From: Aphis gossypii
Lineage: Eukaryota; Arthropoda; Insecta; Hemiptera; Aphididae
Direction of reading: 5' to 3'
Assembly (NCBI RefSeq): GCF_020184175.1
Contig: NW_026082986.1
Coordinates: 186,001-250,000, forward strand
DNA: 64,000 nucleotides
Shown: positions 27,401 through 38,882 of the stretch, piece by piece
How positions within the stretch are numbered: position 1 is the first letter of the stretch
Layout: every line of letters starts with the position of its first letter
Made by a program: the position numbers and the translations under genes
The notes under the pieces: generated by a model
Databases searched by the model: none
Told to the model about the DNA's origin: nothing
The model's input: only the letters and a program-made list of their open reading frames with translations

Positions 27401-29256
27401 TTTTAGTAGATAATTAAACAACTATTGAGAAAACTTGTATATCATTTTTGAACTTTTAGAATAAATATGTATATAGAAAAAAATTTAAAATATGCATAAA
27501 GAAACAGTACAAATATAAATATAATAATATATTATAATATATCCATAATCTGTAGAGTATCAAAATATTTGAAATTCTTTTCATTTACAGAAAATGATAA
27601 TATAAACATTTGGAGAAAATATAATATCTTCGGTTATTCGTTTTTGAGAACCTAACAATATTTTAATAAATATTTGCGACTATAATACGTATAATTAGTT
27701 TATATAATAATTTAATACAATTGTTTAAGTAATTTATATTTACGTTTAATGTGTGAACCTATCATAGAAAAAAACGTAATTCTTTTGAAAGTCTAATTAA
27801 GTTATTTTATTTTTAACAGTATAAAAATACAATCAACTATTAAAAAGTAATGATTTAAAAAAAGGTTTAAAATTAGAATAAGGGTTTTGAGGGGCCCACT
27901 ATCGATATCCGGTAGTGCATCTTTTATGTGGGCTGATGCGTACGGCGGCAGTTATTCTTTTCAATGCCATAACCAAATTTCTTGCACAGATGAGTATTTA
28001 CCAAATATACTCAGTATTCACTAATAATTTATGTTTTAAATCATTATTAGTAGAATTGTAAAAATTATATTTCTAAAGAGCATAGTAAAAAAAAAGATTT
28101 TTCATACTATTTAGAGTGACACGTTATAAATGTATTTTTTCTAAATGAGAAACACGCTTGTTTGCTGTAGATTTTTGACTCATCTAAATCCAAATTTAGA
28201 CGAGTAGTTACTTGACTAGGTAGTTAAACTAGTTAAACTTTATGTATTATTATAAGGAAATAAAATATAAAACATGTTATGAAGTGTTTCGTCCAGTACC
28301 TAAATACCTACTATTATAGGCGAAAAGTTTTTACAAATTATAAAATATTATAAATAATATAACAATTAGTACAAATTTTAACCCACCATACACCCGTTCA
28401 CATAATCTCTTCCAAACTATAATTATGGAATACTACCTTTAGTACTTAACGTTTTATAATATTCAAAACCATCTAATTGATTTTCGATTCATATACATCA
28501 ACAAATTCAAATATTTTATATTTGAAATATTATATTTTTGATATTTTCATCCTTAAATAACTTAAAATAGACATGGAGGTTCTTATTTGTAAAAAAAAAA
28601 GTTTAAAACGCCACAGGACATTTCTTAGGTAGCATAAAAATAAATCAGAGGGTACTTAAAAATATGGTCCTATTATATGTAACCTAAAAAGATACTAAAA
28701 AATTTCTTAAGTCATAATTTATACAAATTAATTATTATTAACGAAAAACGATGGTAAGCGTACATATTAATAAACCATCATAGTATATATTAGGTAATAC
28801 CGGTCCGTTTACTTACTTATAATTTATCAGTTCAGTATTGCACACGGGTTATATGTATATACAGTAAGAATCGTTTATGCCAGCGGTTTAATAACACAAA
28901 AATTAAAAACTCATAATAGTTGTATGCTAATTTGTACGGTTGTTATGATGTTTTTATAATGATCATACGGATGCAATGACATAATTTTTATAAGAAAAAA
29001 ACACGTGACAAGTAAAACTAAGAGGTTTTCTTCTTTTTTTTGATAAGTATAATGTACACATTTTATACTTTTTAGTAATAGGTAATAATAATAATAATAA
29101 AAAAAAAATAGCTAGAATTATGACTCTTACGATGATTTCGGTTATTTTAATAATCGGTTATCGTGGTGACCTATTTTTCTTGGTCCCTCAAAAATCGACG
29201 ATATATATGTGTAATATATTATAATGTATTGTTTTCATGGTAATATACGAAGTGTG
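21489..29256. other. Rest of gene 1's long intron, no exon identified
   Basis: AT-rich with a (TA)n run at 21699-21717 and repeat ends of the GGTGAATCAC type at 21881-21914 and 22601-22630. A 83-codon frame at 22698-22949 is in slightly GC-richer DNA but has no domain, start context or splice support. An additional small phase-1 exon of gene 1 could be hidden here; none stood out. Confidence 0.4.
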
Positions 29257-29283
29257 CTGACGGGAAATTTTCCTTTTCCTCAG
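29257..29283 (+). promoter_or_regulatory. Branch point and 3' splice site of the terminal exon
   Basis: CTGAC at about 29258-29262 fits a branch-point consensus. It is followed about 20 bases later by an unbroken pyrimidine tract TTTTCCTTTTCCTCAG ending at 29283. It is the strongest acceptor I noticed on the plus strand of this window and lies exactly where GC content jumps. Confidence 0.65.
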
Positions 29284-29876
29284 GACTCATGCTGATGTGG
29301 CCAGTGGACGACGTCTTTACCGCCGACGCCAATGCCCCGCCGGCAGCCACCGCCACCATCTCCTCGGCCGTGGCCAGCGCTTCCTCTGCCATCGCCACCG
29401 CGTCTTCGGCAATCGCCACCGCCTCGTCGGCCATTGCCACCGCGTCATCGGCCATCGCTACCGCCTCGTCAGTCATCGCTACAACTGACCCATTGGCCGC
29501 CGTAGTAGACACGATTGCTTGTGACAACGATACCGCCAAACTGTGCAACACCACGGCCGCCTCCACTTCCAGTACTTCTGGCACTTCCGCCGGAAGTGGG
29601 CACGACGGTGATTGTAGCACGGTCGCTTCTGCGGGTCTAAGACTCGGACACGGTGCGGACGAGTCGCCGGATGCGCGGGTTAACGACGATCACGGACGAA
29701 CGGGCCGAATCGCCGTTGTTCGACCGAGGACCGGCGGCATGAAAATGATTGAAAAAATCATATTGACTGCTGTGAGCATGTTTTTCGAAAAACTAGAATT
29801 GGCCGTGTACATGTCTCTGTACAAACTCAAAGTTCTCTACACCACTTTAATATCGCCGGTGTTACATAGTTTTTAG
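29284..29876 (+). CDS. Terminal exon, secreted protein with ASSAIAT heptad repeats
   Basis: Entered in phase 1, the exon continues GLMLMWPVDD from the signal-peptide exon and stays open for 195 codons from the ATG at 29289 to TAG at 29874. Order: a short acidic segment (VDDVFTADANA), six heptads of ASSAIAT type, a Ser/Thr/Gly-rich stretch with three cysteines, and a charged region (DARVNDDHGRTGR). It ends with a ~40-residue hydrophobic, amphipathic tail (MIEKIILTAVSMFFEKLEL onward) to HSF. With exon 1 the protein has 213 residues. The exon is far more GC-rich than anything nearby. I do not recognise the family. A salivary, cuticular or haemolymph role would fit a small secreted aphid protein but is speculation. 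An antisense frame of 133 codons is treated as a shadow. Confidence 0.6.
29358..29483 (+). repeat. 21-bp tandem repeat coding for ASSAIAT heptads
   Basis: Six in-frame units start at 29358 (degenerate, ISSAVAS), 29379, 29400, 29421, 29442 and 29463 (last one ASSVIAT). Units differ mostly at third codon positions while the peptide is kept, which suggests the array is older than its present sequence and is constrained as protein. Confidence 0.85.
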
Positions 29877-29983
29877 CCGGCCGTGTTCATAATACAGCAT
29901 CTTATTCGTTATAATCATATATTTTCGTCATCTATAAATCATAATATACCTGTAATGAATGTTGAAAAATATTTATAAAAAAT

Positions 29984-29989
29984 AATAAA
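29984..29989 (+). terminator. Polyadenylation signal of gene 1
   Basis: AATAAA lies 108 bp after the stop codon at 29876 in AT-rich 3' sequence, at a normal distance for a short 3' untranslated region. Confidence 0.5.
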
Positions 29990-32900
29990 CCATACTGTGA
30001 CGTGCAATTATCTATAAGTTTTATCAACCAGCACCGTAAAAAACTACTGCAATGTGCAACATTATTTTTATATACAACTGGGAAGGAACATATGTATGTA
30101 TAATGTATACGCTCGTTCCTGTCCCATTCTCAACGTTGAACGACACAAACTACGCACGCCTATGACGTAGTGTGGCTATATTACCTAGTGTTATATACAT
30201 AATATGTAATAATAAAAACACCTGCTGTTGCGAATATTTTAATATCATGTACGTCACTGTTATTAAAATATAAGTATTATTATTATTATTATTATTGAAC
30301 GTTCAATTTTTATTTTAATATCGTTCATGTCAACCTATTTTCAATTTTGTTTTTATAATAATTACGTGTACCTACCTATATAATATGTTCATTATTATTT
30401 ATAAACGTTTATAGAAAAACGTGGGGAACGACGCGTGCACTCAAGAATAAAATTATCTAAACTAACCTATAGTACACTGTAGCAGGCATGTCAATAACGT
30501 TAAGTATCAACTAGCCCAAAAACATTAGATCTATGTTCTAGGTACCTAGTATGCGGGCTACATAAAAAACTTATTGAAAAAAAAAATACACACAAATGTT
30601 GTCGGGGAACTATGCATGTATGCAACCCACCAATAATATAATATATCTAACAATTTAAACAATTTAACACAGTTAAGACACAAAATAAAAACTTTTGTCA
30701 CACAAATTATGGTCGTCCTTAATTATTTAATTGTCCAATGATGCTTATGGCTGCGATTCGCACAAAAAAGTCGAGAGCCGTTTGTATAACATTCCTGATC
30801 GATCTGTATAGGCTACAAATTATTGATGAGCACTATTGTTTTTATCGTCGAGTAGGTACGATTACTAGCGCAAAAACTAATATTTAAATTCCTTTGGGAG
30901 AATAGTACACAGTATTAGTAAACAGTGCATATAATTTTATTTATTTTTAATTAATAATATATTAGTTATACTTTAACCTAACCAATTGTGTACTGTTCCC
31001 TTGGGTTCCTATATTGCGTATATAGATTTTTGTTAAACTAGCCAGTATAAGACATCGTATACGCCGCAGCCACTTTATGAAATCAATCTTCTCATTATTC
31101 ATTTAATAAAATAGCTACGATGTATACATGTATCTCATAGTGAAGGCCTTAAGTTCAATGTAAGGTACATTATTTTTTGTGTACTCTAGGTCAATGCATT
31201 CAAGTACAAAGTTTGTTTCAGTCCATTTTATCGTATGCTTATATAAAATTAATTCACAACGTTTGCGATAAAATACTAAACTCAACATTTCTAATGTATA
31301 TTCGTATATATATTTTGTCCAATCAAAATTATTAAAAATAATTTTTTTTTCGATTTTCAATCATCTGCACAGTAACATGAAACAAATCTAAGGAAACTTA
31401 TTTTATCTGTGCAATTCAGGAGTTTTTTTTTATATTTTTTATTTATTTTGTAATTACTTTAATTTAATATGGTATGTTTTTTTTAACTTTTTATAAGTTA
31501 AATTATTTAGTAGTTATTCGTTTATTATATTTATGTAATATAATACTAAAAGTATTGCTTTTCTATTGTTACTTTTTTTTTTTACTTCTGTTATTTTTTT
31601 TAAAGTATTATTATGTCTTTCAATTCAAGAATTTTAATTAGAAATGTAGGTATTTGTAATAAGTATATAAGTTTATACAACAAGATCTTATTTTTTTTCA
31701 CATTTTAACTTTTGGACAGGTATTAATAATTGTTGTAGGACCTTTGATAAGGAATTAACTCTTTGCAGGTATCTAAAAAAAATTTTAGGTTAGGATAAGA
31801 AAAAAAATATCAAGATCCTTTAAAATCATTCAGAATAATAATATTAAAAAAATATTCAGTAAAATCATTTTCTTTTATTATGATACGATAATATTATGCG
31901 GTACCTACCTGTTATATGGTGCTTAATAAATGTCAAACAATAATATGATCAAAATTATATACCTGATTATATTGTATAATATAACGTATTTAGTACAATA
32001 GTGTATTGTATTTGTACGAGCAATAAAATACGATATTATAATATAATATTATTAAATACGTAACAAAAGAATGTCTGATTGTAGAACAGCGACGACGGTC
32101 ACATAAGATAAGCTCAGTAGGTGCAAATTACTTTTGGTATCAATATACTTGTAAATCATGGCCCATGGGGGTGCCTTTCCTCCTCTATGTTAGCTTATAA
32201 TCTTTTTACACATCAATAACTAACGTAATAAATACAATATAGTATGTGAAATATTATTTTATTATATGGAATATTATTATTAGCCTAGCTATTTATTACT
32301 TTTTATTTTTTGTTATCAGTTAAAAGTTTAGATTTTATCAAATCTTTGGAAAGTTATGACAAATTTTTAGTCCAGTATTCTATAAAATAACTAAATGTGT
32401 AGAAATAATTATAATAATACAATTCATATGATGACAAGGTCTATGTATAGAATTATGAATCTCAAATAGGAAGTGTGCAGGATTTATATTAAACTGTACA
32501 GTACAAATACATAGCCAGATGAGATACTTAAGTCGGCTGCAGATTTTGATGCTACAGTTTTAGTATTCAAATATGTATTATAGGCAAAGTTCACGGAGGC
32601 GCTCAACATTTTATATGTACCTATTGCTATATATATAAATGTTATAAAATCTTTTTATTAAAGCATTAATATGAGACACTCAATTCTAACAATTTTTGAT
32701 AGTGAATAATGGAGTTTCAATGCGTGTGCGAATTACATGTACAATTTAAAATGTCAAACTAAAAAATATTTACGTAAAAAAAAATATATTATTTGATGAA
32801 CTTCAAATTGAAATTCATCAACTGCATTAAGTATCGTGCAATAAATAAATAAAATATAAATGTTCATAAATAGTATAGATTTTCTAGGCGTGAATTAAAA

Positions 32901-33672
32901 TAAATTATAACATTAAATATATTTGCTAAATAACACAATTAGGTTTTGTATAGATTATCTAGGATTTCTATTGAATGCCTAAATTCAACATTTTCCGGTA
33001 ATATATAATATAATAAATTGATCAGTATTATTTATAACTAAAATAGTTAATATCTTATATAATAAAACGTGAATAACATAAATTATATAACGTTGATACT
33101 TTTATTAATAAATGTATTATTATACGTATTAGGTACGTTTCCGTCATTGTACTTTATAACACTATTTTCCCACCTCTCAATTATTTATCATAGTCGTAAT
33201 TAGGAATTACCTATAATGAAGAAGGAAATAAATTTATTTTAAAAATTAAAATTATTAATTTTTTTCATTAGCGGTTTATCATTATCTTCAGTTACCTCTG
33301 CGTTATATACAACTGTATAGTTATTAGATAATAACTTATTATTATACAACTTACGAAAAGGGGGAGGAATAAAATAGTTAAAATGTTAATTGTTTTATGC
33401 ACTTTTAAACTTAACTAATAAATGTAATCCAAAAAATGATTTTTTGTAAAAAATGTTTAATTTAAAGATTAAATATATTTTTATTGCCTGTAATTATCAA
33501 ATGTTATCTTCGCTATATAAAAATCAACCCGGTTGCTGTGATTTGTTCTAAAATCAATTCTTCTTGATTTTAATTTTCGACGACAGACGGATAAATGAAC
33601 GAAAAGACGCAGTGCGCTTTATTATTTTTGTAATAATTGTATAACTGTAAGTACCTACACTGTATATTGCTA
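29990..33672. other. Intergenic DNA, no gene seen
   Basis: A (TAT)n microsatellite sits at 30275-30296. No coding frame is supportable; the minus-strand frame at 31115-31360 has no domain and ends in plain AT-rich sequence. Confidence 0.45.
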
Positions 33673-33720
33673 CAGGGCTGGATTAAGAAGTTCTTTGGCT
33701 CTAGATGAATTGGACCCCAA
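33673..33720 (+). mobile_element. hAT-like transposon end fragment
   Basis: CAGGGCTGGATTAAG begins here, a terminal sequence that I recognise from widespread hAT elements, followed by a stretch leading to TTGGACCCC. No matching inverted end was found within the next kilobases, so it is a lone end. Confidence 0.4.
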
Positions 33721-35574
33721 ATTATGAAGACAATATCCATTAAATATAGGAATTATAGAATTTCTTCTCCTCCCTACCTCACAATAATAATAATCATTAT
33801 TATTACTATTATTAATAAACTCTACTTATTCTTTATTGGAAAAAAGTATCTATTTGGTGTAATATATTATTTGTAGGGAACTTTTCGTTCTGGGTTTAAA
33901 ATTATCTATAATAGTCAAAGAAATTTAAAAACATTTAGATTGATGTTATACGCAGTTTATACCACGAACGACAAACTTAATCATACCAATAAACGCTACT
34001 TAAATTTGATGGATACTATAATATTATAATAATATATTATATAACTACATATCGAACAAATATAATTTAATTTTTTTTTTAAAATTAAGTAAACCAAATG
34101 TTGTAATTGAAAAATTAATTGCTGTATAATATACGATATAAATATGTGGTAAGATATTATCCTAAGAAATATTATAAGCTGATTGTTCCGTCCACTCAAC
34201 ATCGTTTTTCATTATACACCTTCATTAAAATTTAACAAATCTATTATACAGTGACCCAACTCTATAACGAGGTACACGCTCGATACCTAAAATACATCAG
34301 AATGAGTTCGCCAATTTGTATAATACAATTTCTGTTTATTATTTAGTTCGCTTACACCGTCGTTAGTCGTAGAACTTAAGCCTTAAGCGTTTTACCTTTA
34401 ATATCTATCACGATATTAATCCAACTATGCTTTGATGTGTGGCTGCAGTTCGAGATAATCGGTAGTTGAATCAATTTTTTTTTTTAATATATTGCTTGTT
34501 ATAAAATACAAATTTGTATACATAATTTAAAACGAAGTATAAAATACGATTATAAATAAAGTTTCCATAGTAAGCCAGTAATCAATATTCAGTTTAGATA
34601 AAAAATATATATATTCTTTATAATATACAATATATCCATGCATCTCACTGGACTACTGGAAACATATTTTATTAGTTGTTCGTCCGGGGCGTCCAAATGA
34701 CCGTATAATATATTTTATTATTTATATTAAAATAAACTAATCTATATGACATTGCGAACAGCTTCATTTTTATTTACTCATAATAATTTAAGTTTTATTG
34801 GTAATTTTTTTAAAATCATTATCCAAAATCCATTAAACACATTATTTTGCTTATCATTATATTTTGTTTAGTGGTATTTAATGTTATTCGTTTACTTTTT
34901 TGTTTTAATTACGTTTAAGAATTTCAATTGTATATTTTATATTGTATAAAGTTATAACCATAGAAAATATTAAAAGTACAATGAATTATCTATATTTAAA
35001 TTATAAATCTTAAGAGTTTAAGTTTGAATACTCTAATTCCTGGAACAATCAGTCCAATTTTAAAAATAATTTTTGTGTTGAATAGCCCGTTTATTGATTA
35101 AAATCTTAAGAAAGTCAGCCTGTGTAACTCCACTTTACGACCTATAGAAACAAAGGAACAGCCATAAACGTTTCTATACAACTATATTTATATGTGCATA
35201 TAAGAAATTAGTTTTTATTAATGGCTAATCTCAAAACTATACTGACCGATTACAATAACATAACCTAACCTCGGCCGGTGTTTTTAGCTTTTTTTTTAGA
35301 TAATATAGTTTGTTAAAAATAAACCCACGCATAAATTTCGTTTTGGTTCATGAAAATCGATTAAGTCTTTATTTATATTATATAATATTGTTTGCTATTA
35401 TTTACAGAAACATAAATGATGTTGACTACTAGACTAGCCAAATTTCCATGCGTTTGCGTGGGACTTATTGAAATAATATTTATTTATTGTTCCTTAGATA
35501 CATCAAGACACTTAAGAGAATCGTTTGAACCTCCTTCGTAAATTTACCAAATATAATATAGTCCAAAATTATAA
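33721..35574. other. Intergenic DNA, no gene seen
   Basis: AT-rich with an ATT/AAT-rich patch near 33785-33815. The minus-strand frame at 33996-34202 is almost entirely hydrophobic and aromatic residues from AT-rich codons and is not supported. Confidence 0.45.
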
Positions 35575-35758
35575 TATAGGAAGATTTCCCGTCTCGGACA
35601 GATTAGTTCACAAAGTGTGTAGGGGTAAACTGCAGATACCGATTTGCCCGCGAGCTGTGTACACTAAAAGTGAAATACACAGATATAACGCCCTCGCTTA
35701 ACGCCAATATATATGTTTGATCTTTTTTTCCCGGGCGGAAGTCTGGTTATACAGCTAG
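35575..35758 (+). mobile_element. Helitron 3' end
   Basis: The stretch ends in CCGGGCGGAAGTCTGG, which can form a short G-T-containing hairpin, then TTATACAG, then CTAG followed by T at 35759. A hairpin about ten bases before a CTAG end at an A|T site is the Helitron 3' terminus. The preceding GC-richer sequence (TTTGCCCGCGAGCTG, CCCTCGCTTAACGCC) resembles non-autonomous Helitrons. The 5' TC end could not be placed, so the start given is approximate. Confidence 0.6.
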
Positions 35759-36288
35759 TATAATATTATATACTATATAAATAATATATACTAACATTTG
35801 TTTAGAAAACGATATTCTGCAGTATTATATTTGTTTACATTATATATATTATTTTATTCGAATGAACGGCGTTTCAGAAACCCTTTATTCTGACTGCCGT
35901 TGCTATAGCTACAGCTGATCATTAAATTATTATTATAATTAACAATTCTAATGAATGATGATTGATATTATATTATATAACACATAATGTAACGTCCGTG
36001 AAATTGGCACACACACTTTATGATATGAAGTCGATAGCACTTCAAACCAGCGCCAATATTTTGCAACTCAATTGAAACAATTTGCAACCCCGATTTCGGG
36101 ATTTGTAACATCCCTCCACTCATTTTCTGGAAAATCTAATTTCAGTTGCAAAACCAAAATTTAAATTGCAACCCTTCCATGTTAAAATTAAATCTTTTCT
36201 ATTATAAGGACACTCGTACTTCAACAGAATTCAAAACGTTGGCGTTAGTATATATTAAAACGTTTTTCGTTCTTAAATATGCTCATAG
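35759..36288. other. Non-coding DNA with TTGCAAC repeats
   Basis: Near 36060-36175 the word TTGCAAC or a close variant recurs several times in both orientations. No coding frame is supported. Confidence 0.35.
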
Positions 36289-36540
36289 CTGGTATCAACT
36301 TCATTCTTGGTATGATTCACTTACTTGGTGACAACCACATAATTAGCTATAAAAACATACTAAACTACAAATATATAACTAGAATAAACCATATACTTGG
36401 TAGCAATCACATACCTACTCGATATAAATCACTAAACTGGTTACAATCATAAAGTAACTCGACCATATATTTCGCTACAACTACATTGCAGATTTCAAAC
36501 ATATTCCTGGTAAGAACCATATATTTAGTTACAAATAATT
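36289..36540. repeat. Degenerate short-period array (about 34-39 bp)
   Basis: The core CTTGGTNACAANCATATA recurs with drift at about 36322, 36394, 36433, 36468, 36502 and 36522, with weaker units before. Spacings are mostly 34 to 39 bp. Units differ heavily, so the array is old. It codes for nothing visible. Confidence 0.45.
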
Positions 36541-37526
36541 ACTAGGATTTCGAATTAATGGAGTAGATAATAATAATAGGTAATATAGCTATCTCCAGTA
36601 AATACATATTTTTGATACATAAACAATAATTGTACACGAAAGTGATTCATGAACACATTATTATAAGTCAAGGTGGCAACTTTACTAAAGTAGTTAAGTG
36701 TTGTTGATTAATGATTATTTAAATTTTTTCCATCAACAAATACAACAAAAATCCTTCACAATTTTTTTTTTGAAGGTAACTTCAAACTTTTGCCATTAAA
36801 TAGGTAAGGCTAGATATTTACTATCTAGATATTATACATCTGTACCGTGTTTTAAGCTAAACAGATGAATATATTGGGTAATAACATTTGAACAATATTG
36901 ACATCAAAGTCTAAACAAGAAAAAATTCTAAAATTCTAAATCATAAAAATATTATATTTTTCACATAGAAAATGTTAAATTTCTCGTTCTATATTTGATT
37001 TTTAAATCTGTTGAAATCTGCAGTGTTAAAATTAATAAGAATGTAATTTCAATCTATAAATACTGGATAATTTACTAAATACCACACATTTATTATATTT
37101 ATGGTCGTTATTGTCTTCAAAATAATATATAATACTGCATAATACTTTATAATGCATTTATACTAACTTAAAAATGTATTATCTAATTAATAATTGTATT
37201 TATTTAAATATAAATAAATTTATAAATTAACTAAATTAGCCTAAACTAAATATTCATCACAATAATTTAGTAAGACAATGTTTTTTACATTTTACAATAA
37301 CAATTTCGAATACTTTGTAAACGTAAGCCATTTTTTTAGTTTTAGGTGGTAAGAGTATCACAATTTAATACAAAATATAGGGCCTCTTTCAATATTTTTA
37401 GTAAAGTTGGTTTAAGTTTTTTATAATTATTATAATAGTATATTTATTATGTAAATAAAATATTGTGTATAAGTTGTGTGAAATTTTAACTCACATTAAA
37501 TATGTGCAGTATTTTTTTATATATAC

Positions 37527-38610
37527 TCTGAAGCGATGAAGTGTATAGATTTTGTCTATCAATTTTTTTGGCATCGAAATAATTGGCGTACGATTTTTGA
37601 TACAACCATTGACTAAGGACTAGCGGATTTGCGGGGGATACAGAAGGAACTAAAATATAGGTGCTACAAATTACCACTACTGTATTAGTATATACTATAC
37701 GATAATATCAAAAACAGACGAATGCACGCTTATTTAGTAGTTTTATTTTACTACATCCACAGCACTGGTGATCACAATAATAATATTTTGTATTATTTTT
37801 CAAATTCATCAACGGCCAGCCGGACAGATCACGTTACTATCACGATAGCGCAATCGTTATATTAACGAAGTATTATATTATACTATTATTCCTACGGTAA
37901 TGTGTATAAGTTTTGCCCTCAAACAGGTTGATTGTTTGTTAAATATTCATCTTAAATTTATTTTTAAACAATTATAACCTTAAAACGCACATTTATCATT
38001 ATCTATCTTAAATAGCAATATTTTGTTTTCTCGGTAAGGATTGTACTATTTACGATAGAACAGTATCCGCGCATGACACGTGACTCGCTCGCAGAAACAG
38101 TTATTTGAGAAATAAAAATAATATCTGAACCACTGCAGCAGCATATGGATGCGATGGCCGAACCTGATGGATTACAATTAAAATTACAATAAATATTAAT
38201 ATTTCATCGGCTGTTTACAGGCTTAACGACATTATGACTAAACACGGTAAATCAGTGCAATACGCTTTCCGTGGTAGATCTATTTCCAAATAAACTAAAG
38301 ACGCAGCGAACAGATTTTTGGACAAGCTGACATTTATTTCTGAAATAGATGACTATTTACTGAACTCAACAAATCCACCATGTCTAGAGAGTACTGTTAA
38401 ATTGGCACAATCCATCAATTACATCGGTAAACTTCAAGAGTTATGCGTAACTCGTACTTGGAATCTAAAAGAATATGAATATTGTCAAGATATTTAGGAC
38501 GAAGACAATAATAAGGAACATTTATTTACCATAATGTGTTCTGCTGGTACCTATAAATCTATGAGCAAAGATCATGCCAAGAAAATTGCAAAAAAACAAG
38601 CCGCACAGTT
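37527..38610 (+). repeat. Segmental duplication, copy 2 (partner 16640-18235)
   Basis: It starts with a degenerate repeat end (CTGAAGCGATGAAGTGTATAGATTTT) and runs through the landmarks listed for copy 1. Relative to copy 1 it lacks a stretch of ~100 bp around 16790-16940, the segment between FPN and GTYGYG (about 17480-17560), and the region from the end of the first complete domain to the middle of the second. Confidence 0.8.
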
Positions 38611-38857
38611 GTCGCTTGAACAAATTAATTTGAATCAACAAACTTATATGTCTCGTAGCAATATCACACATGAAATAGTTGATAAAGGTAAGTTAAACAT
38701 GATAACACCAAAAAATATCGAAGTATGTAATGATTTTAAGTTAATAAATCTAGGCTCCAACCAATTATTATCATCTGAAAAAAAGTGTGTGCAAAAACTA
38801 AAAAAATGCAATTCATTGGATGAACTTAATATGAGTGCTTTAAAAATAAGTTACTGA
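38034..38857 (+). pseudogene. dsRNA-binding-domain protein (R2D2/Loquacious/TARBP2 type), broken copy 2
   Basis: The opening KDCTIYDRTVSAHD runs into TGA. EPLQQHMDAMAEPDGLQ follows in another frame. SSAVYRLNDIMTKHGKSVQY, with FRGRSISK after it, looks like the first half of a dsRNA-binding domain and stops at 38291. From 38300 to TGA at 38855 one frame is open apart from a single TAG at 38495. It has DAANRFLDKL, the half-domain YIGKLQELCVTRTWNLKEYEY, then HLFTIMCSAGTYKSMSKD, AKKIAKKQAAQLSLEQ, and a Lys/Asn-rich tail of ~80 residues ending ALKISY. The loop-helix KKIAKKQAA is the basic dsRNA-contact element of this fold. The tail is absent from copy 1. AATAAA signals follow at 38873-38882. Stops and the missing piece of domain 1 make it a pseudogene. 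Confidence 0.75.
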
Positions 38858-38872
38858 ATTTATAAAAACTGT

Positions 38873-38882
38873 AATAAATAAA
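38873..38882 (+). terminator. Overlapping AATAAA signals after dsRNA-binding copy 2
   Basis: Two overlapping AATAAA words lie 16-25 bp after the TGA at 38855-38857. They may be a relic polyadenylation site. AT-rich DNA gives such words often by chance. Confidence 0.3.

Noticed and set aside
27885..27960. GC-rich patch with GGGGCCCAC resembling a hAT terminus
   Set aside because: No inverted partner and no target duplication; too short to call.
29297..29488. 63-codon plus-strand frame as an independent gene
   Set aside because: Not a separate gene: it is the second-exon part of the overlapping upstream frame discussed in the findings.
29219..29620. 133-codon minus-strand frame with a VAMADEA-like heptad
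   Set aside because: It is the antisense of the plus-strand heptad array, where a 21-bp repeat keeps several frames open. The plus strand has the branch point, acceptor, matching phase and polyadenylation signal.
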